A stretch of DNA of 64,000 nt. Origin: Thermoguttaceae bacterium (GTDB lineage Bacteria; Planctomycetota; Planctomycetia; Pirellulales; Thermoguttaceae). The translations under genes were made by a program, and so were the position numbers. Positions 1 to 9,011 of this stretch are shown here, one piece after another. Position 1 is the stretch's first letter; each line of letters begins with the position of its first letter. The notes beneath the pieces were generated by a model that was not told the origin of the DNA, ran no database searches, and saw only the letters and a program-made list of their open reading frames with translations. The stretch is taken from assembly GCA_017441605.1 (NCBI GenBank), contig JAFRXD010000060.1, positions 1-64,000 on the forward strand, given 5' to 3'.

Positions 1-111
1 CCGACGCCGTTCGAGCCGGAGCCGACGCCGTTCGAGCCGGAGCCGACGCCGTTCGAGCCGGAGCCGACGCCGGTCGAGCCAGAGCCGACGCCGGTCGAGC
101 CGGAGCCGACG
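1..111 (+). repeat. 21-bp tandem repeat coding PTPFEPE
   Basis: Five complete 21-bp units run head to tail in frame from base 1, and a decaying sixth follows. The first three units are identical; the fourth and fifth change TTC to GTC (Phe to Val). The array continues off the left edge, so the true copy number is unknown. Near-identical units at DNA level suggest recent expansion or slippage. Confidence 0.9.
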
Positions 112-921
112 TCGGTTAAGACGACCAGTTCGGCGAGCGCCCCCGTCAAGAGCGGGAAAAAGGGCGGGAGAAAACTTGAGCGCGTTACCTTCGACGACTA
201 CTTCGGAGAGGCGGAGAGGGAGCAGGAGTTGGCGGACGTTGTTTCGACGAGCGAGGAATTGGAGGAGCGGCTCGCTCGAGCGCTCGATCGCGACGAGGAA
301 ATTACGTTGCGCGCGAGCTCGGAGCCGTACGCGTTGAGCGGAGTCTTTCGGATCAAGGGAAGCGTCGCAATTAAGAGCGAGTCGGAGAATCCCGGGGACG
401 TCGCGATTTCGTTCGGGCCGAAAGGCGGTTTGCTCGTATCGAGCGGCGCGGCGCGATTGGAGGGGATAACCCTTCGGGCGTCGGGGGCTCGAGAGGCGGA
501 ACCGGGGCTGATCGCGGTCGAGACGCGCGGGAGTTTGACGATGACGAACTGCGCGCTGGTCGGCTCGGGGAAGAGCGGAACAGGGATTATCGCGCGGAAC
601 GGGTCGACGAAGGTCTCGTTGACCGACGTCGAAATTTCAGGATTCGCGACGGGAGTCGAGGCGTTGAACAACGCGGATCTGACCGTCGGAGGCGCTTGCG
701 TTTTCGGCGGTTGCGGGCGCGGAATTTCGCTATCGGACGGCGCGGGCGCGACGCTGGACGGAGCTCGGTTCGAGAACGACGAGGTCGGTTGCGCGGTCGA
801 CCGGGACGGGAAGGGGTCGATGAACAAGTGCTCGTTCGAGGGCGTCGATACCCCGCTCGATTTACATCAGGAAGCGGTTCCTCGGTTTAACGTCAAACGA
901 ACGAACAAGGGTTTGGACTAG
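1..921 (+). CDS. Repeat and beta-helix protein, 5' truncated
   Basis: The reading frame is open from the first base, so the gene begins outside the window; 306 residues are visible. The visible N-terminal part is a proline/glutamate spacer made of seven-residue PTPFEPE-type repeats, followed by a short basic Ser/Lys/Gly stretch and an acidic linker. The last 200 or so residues have the regular short hydrophobic/Gly-Asn periodicity of a right-handed parallel beta-helix, with successive coils such as LEGITLRASG, MTNCALVGSG and LTDVEISGFATG. No catalytic motif is visible. It lies 56 bp upstream of the first GTPase gene and in the same direction, so it may be the last gene of another cassette copy or part of this one. 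The product cannot be named. Confidence 0.75.
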   Translation, partial: PTPFEPEPTPFEPEPTPFEPEPTPVEPEPTPVEPEPTSVKTTSSASAPVKSGKKGGRKLERVTFDDYFGEAEREQELADVVSTSEELEERLARALDRDEEITLRASSEPYALSGVFRIKGSVAIKSESENPGDVAISFGPKGGLLVSSGAARLEGITLRASGAREAEPGLIAVETRGSLTMTNCALVGSGKSGTGIIARNGSTKVSLTDVEISGFATGVEALNNADLTVGGACVFGGCGRGISLSDGAGATLDGARFENDEVGCAVDRDGKGSMNKCSFEGVDTPLDLHQEAVPRFNVKRTNKGLD

Positions 922-977
922 TTTAAGCGCGCCGACGACGGCGCGAGGTTTATTAGCGCGAGAGAAAGCGAACGAAA

Positions 978-2285
978 ATGGCGGAGCGTCCAAAAGCGGA
1001 TCCACATCCCTGCAATATGCGAAAATTGCTCACCAGCGCGACTTGTCCGCACTGCTGGGGAACGTTTCCTCCGGAGGACGTTCTCTGGATCGCGGAGTCG
1101 CCGGACTTGACGGGGGATAGGAAACTTGGGGAGAACGAGCGGGTGCGGTTCCTGCCGACGCAGTTCGACGACCAAGGTTTCGCGCTGGACGCGGACGGGT
1201 ACCCATGCCGGGAAAACGCGTGTCCTCGGTGCCACTTGCGACTTCCGCAGGGGAACTTGGAGGCTCCGCCGCTCTTTCTTTCGATCGTTGGGGCTCCCGC
1301 TTCGGGTAAGTCGTATTATTTGGCGTCGTCGACGTTCGAGTTGCGCAAGAGGATGGCGCGCGATTTTCTGATCAACTTTACCGACGCGGACGCGCTGATG
1401 AACCAACGGGTTCGGGACTACGAGAACAAGCAGTTCTTCAGCGGAGATCGGTACGTCCAGCTGGAAAAGACCGAAAAAGAGGGCGACCTCTACAATATGG
1501 TCAAAATGGGGGATCAGCAGATCATCTACCCGCAACCGTTCGTGTTCACGGCGCATCCGACGCCGAAGCACCCGAACGCGGAGAACGCGGAAACGGTCGC
1601 GCGGACGATCTGCCTCTACGACAACGCGGGGGAGAGCTATTTGCCGGTTCAGGGCGCGGACTCGGCGGACTCGCCGGTCACGCGGCACCTCGCGAAGAGC
1701 TCGGCGATTTTCTTCGTGTTCGATCCGACGCAGGATCCGCGATTTAGGAGCGAGTGCCTTCGGGTGTCGAACGACCCGCAAATCCAAGAGGACTACGCGT
1801 CGGCGGGGTTTCGGCGATCGCCGCAGCGCCAAGAGGCGGTGCTCAACGAGATGGTTCGCCGGGTTCGCGCTTATTTGCGCATGAGGAACACCGAGCTCTA
1901 TAAGAAGCCGCTGGTGATTATCGTCGGAAAGTACGACGTGTGGCGACCTTTGATCGATTCGCCGCAAGTCGATTTGATCGTCAACCACTCCTATAACGGT
2001 CGTCGGTACAACTGGCTTGCGCTCAAGAATCTTCAGTCGCTGAGCGCGAAAGTTCGCGATCTACTGCTCGATAAGACGCCGGAATTTGTGGCGGCGGCGG
2101 AATCGTTCGCGAAAGAGGTCGTCTATATTCCGACGAGCGCGACGGGGGTTTCTCCGACGGTCGATTTGGCGAACGCGGTGAACGGTTTTCGCTCGATCGA
2201 TCTCAAGCCGCAATGGTGCGAGATCCCAATGCTTTACGCGATCGCGCGGACCGCGCCGGGGCTCGTTCCCATTTGGAAGAACTAA
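978..2285 (+). CDS. Zinc-ribbon P-loop GTPase, cassette A
   Basis: This 435-residue protein starts with a split zinc ribbon (CPHC at 23-26, CPRC at 82-85). A GTPase-like domain follows: Walker A GAPASGKS at 105-112, a G3-like DNAGES at 215-220, a hydrophobic FVFDPTQ strand near 246-252, a G4-like VGKYD near 315 and a G5-like TSATG near the end. The order fits a TRAFAC-type GTPase. The family is, from memory, the DO-GTPase group described beside GAP1 proteins in NTP-dependent conflict systems; this was not checked by search. The neighbouring GAP1-like gene starts 46 bp downstream. A close paralogue lies at 16243 with every motif conserved. The ATG at 978 gives an N-terminus of similar length to that paralogue. 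Nucleotide preference and target are unknown. Confidence 0.75.
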   Translation: MAERPKADPHPCNMRKLLTSATCPHCWGTFPPEDVLWIAESPDLTGDRKLGENERVRFLPTQFDDQGFALDADGYPCRENACPRCHLRLPQGNLEAPPLFLSIVGAPASGKSYYLASSTFELRKRMARDFLINFTDADALMNQRVRDYENKQFFSGDRYVQLEKTEKEGDLYNMVKMGDQQIIYPQPFVFTAHPTPKHPNAENAETVARTICLYDNAGESYLPVQGADSADSPVTRHLAKSSAIFFVFDPTQDPRFRSECLRVSNDPQIQEDYASAGFRRSPQRQEAVLNEMVRRVRAYLRMRNTELYKKPLVIIVGKYDVWRPLIDSPQVDLIVNHSYNGRRYNWLALKNLQSLSAKVRDLLLDKTPEFVAAAESFAKEVVYIPTSATGVSPTVDLANAVNGFRSIDLKPQWCEIPMLYAIARTAPGLVPIWKN

Positions 2286-2331
2286 CGGGTCGCAACGAGG
2301 AAAAGCGCGCTTTTGGCGCCGGGTGGAGAAC

Positions 2332-5300
2332 ATGGCAAAAGAACTGATCGTTACTTCCGTTCCAAAAGGTCTTTTTCCTGGGACTTACGGGTTCTGCATC
2401 GTCGCGATCGACCAAACGATCAACGAGAAGACTGCGCGTTCGCTCGAGGCGATCTCGGGGTATCGGCAAATCGAGTCGAGCGTCAAGCCGATCGCGTTTT
2501 CCTATTACGAGTACGCGATCTCCGGTGAAAAAGTTCGGGTTCTCTCTCGCGTGGAGGACGCGGGTCTCGACTACTCGAACCGGACGAATAAGTTGGCGCG
2601 GCACCTTATTTTGTCGGCGCCGGAGGTTTTGGCGCTGTCGAGCGGTCCGGCGACGGTTTGCGCCTCGCCGCGAACCTTCGCGCGCTGGACGCCGAACGAC
2701 TCGCCGCGCTATTTGCCCTCGCGACCGATTCAGAATCCGGTGAATTTTTCGGCGCGGTCGGTGAAGCTCGGGGAATGGAATCGACTGACCGGGGACCCCG
2801 GCTGGGCGGGTCTGCTCGCGTCGACGGTCGCGACGGAACGACCGGTAAATCTCGTTGTGAAGCCGGAATGCAACGTTCTTCGACTCTACGAGGAGGCTCT
2901 GGCGCTTCTGCCTCCCGACAAGCGCTGGAAGGCTACTTTTTCGACGTACTACACGACGACTCCGCCGGACGTTCGGTGCCAGTGGAAAGCGCTCGTCGAG
3001 GGGGCTTACGACGACAAGGTTCTCAATAATCGCCGCGCGCTGTTGATCGACCTAACGGGCGGGGAGCTCGGGCCGGTCGAGCAAATCGGGGATCCTCAAA
3101 CGCTTACGAACGACGCCAAGGCGCTGGTGGAAATCGCGCGCGGAAAGCGCAGTCTGGTCGCCGCGCCGACGCGTCGGGGGGAACGCGAGTCCGAGGCCGG
3201 GCTCCATTTGCTCGAGGACGACGATACCGCCGATTTCTATTCCTCGATCAACGAAGGGGTTCGCGCCACGCGAGGGTCTCGCGAGGCGCTCCGGAACGCG
3301 ACCGGGGAGTTCCGCGACCCGAACGAGATTTACGACGTTACCGAAGGGGATCCGAGAAGCGCCGGGCGACCTAGGGTTGTCGTGACCGCGCTACCCGAGG
3401 AGGAAAGACCTAGCTATTGGTGGGTTTGGCTACTGGCGGGGTTCGTCGCGTCGGCGCTTATCGCGCTGGGGGGTTTGGCGATTGTTGCGAGGTCGAATGG
3501 AAAGGAAATCAAATCCCCTACGGAGCAAGACGTTGAGTGGTTCAAAAAATTGGACGAATACGAGGACAAGGGAGAATTGTCCCAAGACGATTTCAAAGAC
3601 GCTCAGGAGAAGTTAAAGGAACTTGAGGAGAGCGTTGGCAAAACCGCGATCACTTGTAACGAAAAGACTAAGAGGGTCGAGGGAGTAGAGGAGGAGAAGA
3701 ATAAACCGCTTTGGAAGGGATACTTGGACGATCCGACCGAAGAGGATAAAAAGAAGTTTAACAAGCTGGTGGGGCTCGCGGATAAGGAGACGTTAACCGA
3801 CGATGAGTTTAACCGCGCCAAGGAATTGTTCAACGACTTAAGCGAACGGTTTAAGCCTTTTAAAGGGAAATTGGAAGACGAGAACAAGAAGGTTTTCGTT
3901 GAACAAGAGGAGAGGGATAAGGAGCGATGGAAGAAGGCCGATGAGTCTCGCGAGGGCTCACAAGGTGAAAACAGTGGAGGCAGTGATAACCCCGAAGGAA
4001 ACGGGGCAGGGGAACGGAACCCTGAACAAGAAGATCCCACAAAACAAGATGGAGACGGTGAAGCCAACGAGAACTCCGAAGGAGGCGAGACAGGGGAAGC
4101 GAGCCCTGAACAAGAAAACGCCCCTGACTCCCAGCCCGAAGGGGAGCCCGAGAGGACCAATGAAGAACTTGTTGACGACCTTCTAAAATGCGCGGGGAGT
4201 ATTGCCGATAAATATGAGGCTTTACTTGACGAAAAGAAAAAGCTTGACGAATTGTCCGCATTTGCGTCCGCCATCGATAAAGAGAACCTTGTTGCGGTCA
4301 ATAATCTCGTTGAATCGCTGAGATTGTTTCAAGAACGCAAAGACGATAATTGGGACGATTACAAAGGACAATTAGACCGTTTGCAAAGTGATATAGAATC
4401 TTTTGACACAATTTATCAAGTAATTAACGATAGACTTATAAACAAGAAAGCTTCCGATAAGGAAGTGAACGATAGGATTCAGGCGGATCCGAATGCGTTG
4501 GGCGAGCGGTTTAAGGACTTGTTTAAGGAGGTCAAACCGGAAGAGTCTTTAATCAAAACACTTTCGGACAAGATTAAAGAGATTAAGAACGGTGTCGAGA
4601 AAGCCCGGCAGGAATTAGAAACGACGATCAAGTCGATTGGGCAACTTACTCCAGAAAAAGTTAACACCGTTCTTACTGAGGCTTTTATTTCATCTATTGT
4701 GTCTTCCAAATTAATAGATGCCGATATGTCCGTTCCTCGTGATGAAATGGAAGAGAAGCCTATCTGTAAAAGGATAGTGGGATCAAGCTATTTTACTAAT
4801 AATATTCTATGTGCATTTGTGGAATATGTGTGTAAGTCTGAAGAAGTTCCAATTGAGATCGATCTTCGCGTTTCAAAGGGAATGAGGAAAGTAACTTGTT
4901 CATTCGATGAAAAAGTTCGCGAAGCAAAACGATATTTATACCGAGACGCAAAAATTGATTTGGGTAGAAACGAGCCCCAAATCAACGTTCGTTTGTTTTG
5001 TGAAAATGTTAGAGATGTTAGAGCGAGCAAGAAATCCAAAAAAGAAGGAAAAGAGAGAACCAAGGCTGGAATCGCCCTTTTCCTCGGAGTGAAAAATGAG
5101 AATGAACAGGAGGAAAAACGTAGGGATCTTTTAAAAGACATTAAGTTTGTTTGGAGCTGTGAAGGTGGAACTTTTGAAAGCGACTCATTCTATTGGACGG
5201 ACGTTGTCGTCTTTGAATTACCTAATAATCCACTCGAAAAAAAGTTCCTTAAGGATCCAAAGAAATACAATGAGGTTTTATCGCTTTCCATAGAACGATT

Positions 5301-6018
5301 GGGAATTCCTTTGGATCGAGCTGGCCTATTGGAGTATGTTGATAAAGTTCAAACGGGAAACAAACCAAAACCCATATGCTATATGACTTGTTGTCCAGAA
5401 GACAAAAGAACAATGAAACAAGACAATGGGCGAAAATTTTCCTTCAGTATGAATATTTTAAAAGAAGATGAAAGAAAAGAGGATGATTTATCACAATACA
5501 AAGTACGTCTTAATTATAACTGGAAGTTGGAGAACGTTGAAGATACAGGGGTAAATATATGTTATAAAATGTCCGCAACTCACGTTTTGTTCAAATCATC
5601 AACCGATAATCATATTGCATCGTTCGAAGGTAATAAAACTTGGATTCCTAAGGAACAAGAGCTTTGGATTGAAAACACTGATTTGCGATCGTCCAATATC
5701 AATGCGAGTAATAAAGACGAAGCCTTTAATAGATTTTGTTGTGAAAAGGTCTATGCCCATATAGTTCAAAAGGGTAAATCTGAACAATTGACGTTACCAC
5801 CAGAAGAATGGACAAGGGATTTGGCGAAGAAGATTAAGGAAGATTGGAACGACGTGTATTCGGAAGGTTTTTTTAGATTTTACGAAATTGACGTTTCGCA
5901 ATTACAGTCATTGATGCAAATGGACGACAACGCCACTTTTATTCCCGACGAAACCTTGTTATTGAACGAAGTTAGATACAATGCCGTCGATCTCGACGCC
6001 GAATTGTATAAAAAGTAG
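2332..6018 (+). CDS. GAP1-like membrane protein with variable C-terminal region
   Basis: The N-terminal 330 residues match the paralogue at 17577 almost motif for motif (ELIVTSVPKGLFPG, then AGLDYSNRTNKLARHL, a GDPGWAGLLA segment, and WKATFSTYYTT). This resembles the GAP1-N and middle domains that accompany DO-GTPases, by recollection. A single membrane span lies at about 361-387, followed by about 840 residues of highly charged helical/coiled-coil sequence and then a beta-rich end. If the N-terminus is cytosolic, this region is outside. The start is placed at ATG 2332, which has GGTGGAG just upstream and aligns with MAREL of the paralogue; a GTG at 2323 lies inside that ribosome site. Base composition drops sharply towards AT from about 3490, while the flanking genes are GC-rich. 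The C-terminal region is unrelated in sequence to the paralogue. Confidence 0.75.
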   Translation: MAKELIVTSVPKGLFPGTYGFCIVAIDQTINEKTARSLEAISGYRQIESSVKPIAFSYYEYAISGEKVRVLSRVEDAGLDYSNRTNKLARHLILSAPEVLALSSGPATVCASPRTFARWTPNDSPRYLPSRPIQNPVNFSARSVKLGEWNRLTGDPGWAGLLASTVATERPVNLVVKPECNVLRLYEEALALLPPDKRWKATFSTYYTTTPPDVRCQWKALVEGAYDDKVLNNRRALLIDLTGGELGPVEQIGDPQTLTNDAKALVEIARGKRSLVAAPTRRGERESEAGLHLLEDDDTADFYSSINEGVRATRGSREALRNATGEFRDPNEIYDVTEGDPRSAGRPRVVVTALPEEERPSYWWVWLLAGFVASALIALGGLAIVARSNGKEIKSPTEQDVEWFKKLDEYEDKGELSQDDFKDAQEKLKELEESVGKTAITCNEKTKRVEGVEEEKNKPLWKGYLDDPTEEDKKKFNKLVGLADKETLTDDEFNRAKELFNDLSERFKPFKGKLEDENKKVFVEQEERDKERWKKADESREGSQGENSGGSDNPEGNGAGERNPEQEDPTKQDGDGEANENSEGGETGEASPEQENAPDSQPEGEPERTNEELVDDLLKCAGSIADKYEALLDEKKKLDELSAFASAIDKENLVAVNNLVESLRLFQERKDDNWDDYKGQLDRLQSDIESFDTIYQVINDRLINKKASDKEVNDRIQADPNALGERFKDLFKEVKPEESLIKTLSDKIKEIKNGVEKARQELETTIKSIGQLTPEKVNTVLTEAFISSIVSSKLIDADMSVPRDEMEEKPICKRIVGSSYFTNNILCAFVEYVCKSEEVPIEIDLRVSKGMRKVTCSFDEKVREAKRYLYRDAKIDLGRNEPQINVRLFCENVRDVRASKKSKKEGKERTKAGIALFLGVKNENEQEEKRRDLLKDIKFVWSCEGGTFESDSFYWTDVVVFELPNNPLEKKFLKDPKKYNEVLSLSIERLGIPLDRAGLLEYVDKVQTGNKPKPICYMTCCPEDKRTMKQDNGRKFSFSMNILKEDERKEDDLSQYKVRLNYNWKLENVEDTGVNICYKMSATHVLFKSSTDNHIASFEGNKTWIPKEQELWIENTDLRSSNINASNKDEAFNRFCCEKVYAHIVQKGKSEQLTLPPEEWTRDLAKKIKEDWNDVYSEGFFRFYEIDVSQLQSLMQMDDNATFIPDETLLLNEVRYNAVDLDAELYKK

Positions 6019-6055
6019 TTCGTTGAAAACTCGAGAACATTTTGAAAGATTAATT
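3490..6055 (+). other. AT-rich compositional island inside a gene
   Basis: From just after the membrane-span codons to the end of the gene, the sequence loses the strong GCG/TCG/GAG codon preference of all its neighbours. It uses AAA, GAT, AAT, TTA and ATA codons freely, most strongly from about 4190 to 6020. GC-rich codon use resumes at the start of the next gene (6060). The transition is gradual over 3490-4190 and abrupt at the 3' end. This suggests acquisition of the C-terminal coding region from a source of different composition. Confidence 0.75.
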
Positions 6056-6059
6056 AACA

Positions 6060-8999
6060 ATGGCGTCCAGCGTAAACACAGTGGAACAAATCCGTCGCTT
6101 GCTATCGGATCCGGAGGGGTTCGATATGGAGCTGATCCAGACGTTGGCGGAGCGTTACGGGCTCGCGTGCGACAACTTGAACGCGACGCTTTCGACGGCG
6201 ATGCAGTATTATTCTCGCGGCTTTTACGACGAGGCGGCGCGGATACTGAAGGAAGAGGACGCGATCGACGAGTATCAGCGGCTTCTCTTTCCAGGTTGCG
6301 AGGACTGGCGGGACATTTGCCGCAGGTTTCAGTGCGAGATCAAGGCGAACATTGCGGAGGACAACGGGTTGCAGTTGCAGACGTTTCTCGTGAAGTACGA
6401 GACGAACGTCGACTTGTTCGTCGAGAATCGGCGGCTGGCGCTGGAGAACGCGCCCGCCGCGATGCGACTCGGGGCGCTGTACCAGTTGGCGAATCTGTTT
6501 CCGGAAGGGACTTCGGCGTGGTCGAAGACGATCGAGAGCTTGGAGCGGCGCCGGAATCGGGAGCTGGAGGAGTACGTCGACGCGCTCGATCCGAAAGACG
6601 CGACGCGCGAGGAGGTCTCGACGTTGCTCAACGAGTTCGAGTCGCTCGCGCGCAGAACCCCGGCGCCTTCGGACGGGGTGGCGCGGCTGAAGAGACTGCT
6701 CGAGCGGCTCGACAAGGCGGACTATCTTCGTCGGCTATCGGAGCTTATCGACGAATGGCGCGATCCGAAAAACGACGCGGAGACTTGTCTCGACTGTTTG
6801 GAGCGATATCGCGCGCTTTCCAATAAGGTCGGGGAGCGGGGGCTCGACTACCTTTACGGGAAGTTGTCGCAGAGCGAGCGGAACGATCTCGATTTCGCGG
6901 TGAAGCGAGGAGAGGCGCTCGAGCGTCGCGCGGAGAACGAGAAGGAGTTGCGGCGCAGGGCGTTCAACGTCGATCGGCTCGTGGAGAGTCGCGGGAGCGA
7001 GCGCGCGGTCGCGTCGGAACTGGAGGCGCTGGAGCGCGCGCTTCAGACGGTCGGGAAGGCGACGCACCCGAGTCTCGAGGCGGGTGAGCGGTACCTCGAC
7101 GAGCGAAGGCGAAAGCGCGCGCGCGGAAGGTTTTCCGTTATCGCGATCGGCGCGGCGGTTCTTATCTTTTTTGCGTCGGCGGTCGCGGTCGTTTCGCTGA
7201 ACTCGGTCGCGCGCAAGCGGGCGGGAGATCTCGCGGAGCGGGTCAATCGATATCTCGACTCGTACGAAAAGGAGTTTAACGACGCGGATTTGGAAATAGC
7301 GAAAGAAGCCGCGAATTCGATCGATTCCCGAATCGAGACGCTGACCGCCGATCAAGTCGATCCTCGCAACGGGGAAAACGCCAAGCGACGTTTCAACAAG
7401 GTTTTCACCGCTCGCGAGAAGCGCGCGAGCGACTACGCCTCCAGCGTCGCTCGGCTCAAGGAGGCGCATAAGAAGGGACAAACCGACAACCAAGCGCTCG
7501 AGATCGCGCGCGCGATCGTCATGCCCAAGGGAACCGAGGCGCAAAAGGAAGAATTTCTCCAGTTGCAACGCGAGGAATTCGAGATCGCCGCCGCGAACAA
7601 GGCGAAATCGAAAGACGATTTCGACAAGCGGCTTCAACAGCTCATGAGCGACTACGAGGCGATCGAGGCGGACTCGGAATCTTCCGTTTCGGAACGTCGC
7701 GGCAAACTCGCGGATTTGGCGACCGCTTTGCGATCGTTGCGCGCGCTCGCCGGAACGGACGAGCAGAACCGTCAGATCGCGGCGCTCGAGTCGAAAGTAA
7801 CCGCCAAAACCGCGGCGGACCAAGGCGCCAAGACGGCGGGGGATCTCGCGAGCAAGGTCGGGAATTTCGCCGGTTACGTCGCGGCGCTCGACGCCGCGAG
7901 CCGCGCGTCGGACAAAAAGTACGATTCCGCGATTGAAGAGATTAAGAAGCTCGAAACGCGCCTCGGCGCGCTGAGCGACGACTGGAATCCACTAGCGGAA
8001 CAATGGGCGAGAAAGTCGGCGACTTGCGAATTTAACGCGGACGAGGCGAAAAAGTTCGGCGCGGAGGTCGACAAGATAAAGAACGGGCTTGAATTTGTTC
8101 CCGAGCTCGACGCGGTTTTGAAGTTGAGGGAGACGTTGGGAGCCGAGGTCGATTCCTCGAGTCGAGAAAAGATTCTAAACGACGTCTTGGACGACTTTGC
8201 GGACGGGTATTTCGACGTGAAACTGTATCGATTGCACCACGCGGCGGACGATAAGGGATATTATCTCGACGAGCCGTTCGAGCCGGGAAGCGGAAAGAGC
8301 GTTTCGTATTACGAGAGCAGAACTTCGGCGCCGAAGCAATTGCCAGAGGATTTACCGGACAAGGACGACGTTTGCGAGATCTTCCTACCGTACGAGATAT
8401 ACCTCGCGCTCGACGACGCGCTCGACAAGAACCTCTCTCGCGCGGCGTGGTTCGATTTGGTCGCGGGTCAGATAAGGGCGCTCGTCGAGGCGGACGAGAC
8501 TCGGGTCGACCCGTTGGTCAAAGCGATCGCGCTGGTCAAAATATTACGGGGCGTTTGCGAAGACCCGATTTTCGCGAACTTTGCCGATTGGCGCGACGAG
8601 CTCGAGAACGGGGTCGACGAGAACGTCGATTACGTCGCGCAAAAGGACGATTTCCAAACGGCGAAAGAGGACGCGGAGAGCGCGCTGGAGGTCGTTTCCA
8701 AGTCGGAACTTGACGAGAAGCTCAAAGAGTCGGAGGCGCTGGCTCGACCGGAGGGTCCGGAGCTTCGCGCTTACGAATGGGTCGGGTTTGTCGACGTCAA
8801 AGGGGACGAGCCGGTCTTCCTCGAGGGCTCGAGCGCCGATTTAGACGACGGGACGCTGTGGACGATTCGACCCGTCGGCGATATGAAGCTGGAGCGAATT
8901 GGGAGATTCGCCGCCGGAGAAGCCTCGCTCGACGAGGGCGCGGTTTCGAACGCGGATCGTTGGTTCCCCGTTTTCTTGCGACGAGAATCTTTGGACTGA
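6060..8999 (+). CDS. Large single-span coiled-coil protein, cassette A
   Basis: This is a 979-residue protein of unknown function. About 358 helical residues precede one membrane span at about 360-382, flanked by an Arg/Lys cluster on the N-side. About 600 residues of coiled coil follow, then a conserved C-terminal tail ending in WFPVFLR. The paralogue at 20183 shares length, span position, the N-terminal signature (EQIRRLLSDPEG versus VDNIKKLLNDPDG) and the tail, which shows that both ends are constrained and the middle is free. By the positive-inside rule the first part is cytosolic and could contact the GTPase or GAP1-like protein, and the coiled coil is external. It is 12 bp from the GYF gene, so co-transcription is likely. 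No ideal ribosome site precedes the ATG. It could be a scaffold or stalk; that is inference. Confidence 0.7.
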   Translation: MASSVNTVEQIRRLLSDPEGFDMELIQTLAERYGLACDNLNATLSTAMQYYSRGFYDEAARILKEEDAIDEYQRLLFPGCEDWRDICRRFQCEIKANIAEDNGLQLQTFLVKYETNVDLFVENRRLALENAPAAMRLGALYQLANLFPEGTSAWSKTIESLERRRNRELEEYVDALDPKDATREEVSTLLNEFESLARRTPAPSDGVARLKRLLERLDKADYLRRLSELIDEWRDPKNDAETCLDCLERYRALSNKVGERGLDYLYGKLSQSERNDLDFAVKRGEALERRAENEKELRRRAFNVDRLVESRGSERAVASELEALERALQTVGKATHPSLEAGERYLDERRRKRARGRFSVIAIGAAVLIFFASAVAVVSLNSVARKRAGDLAERVNRYLDSYEKEFNDADLEIAKEAANSIDSRIETLTADQVDPRNGENAKRRFNKVFTAREKRASDYASSVARLKEAHKKGQTDNQALEIARAIVMPKGTEAQKEEFLQLQREEFEIAAANKAKSKDDFDKRLQQLMSDYEAIEADSESSVSERRGKLADLATALRSLRALAGTDEQNRQIAALESKVTAKTAADQGAKTAGDLASKVGNFAGYVAALDAASRASDKKYDSAIEEIKKLETRLGALSDDWNPLAEQWARKSATCEFNADEAKKFGAEVDKIKNGLEFVPELDAVLKLRETLGAEVDSSSREKILNDVLDDFADGYFDVKLYRLHHAADDKGYYLDEPFEPGSGKSVSYYESRTSAPKQLPEDLPDKDDVCEIFLPYEIYLALDDALDKNLSRAAWFDLVAGQIRALVEADETRVDPLVKAIALVKILRGVCEDPIFANFADWRDELENGVDENVDYVAQKDDFQTAKEDAESALEVVSKSELDEKLKESEALARPEGPELRAYEWVGFVDVKGDEPVFLEGSSADLDDGTLWTIRPVGDMKLERIGRFAAGEASLDEGAVSNADRWFPVFLRRESLD

Positions 9000-9011
9000 A
9001 AGGCGCGAATT

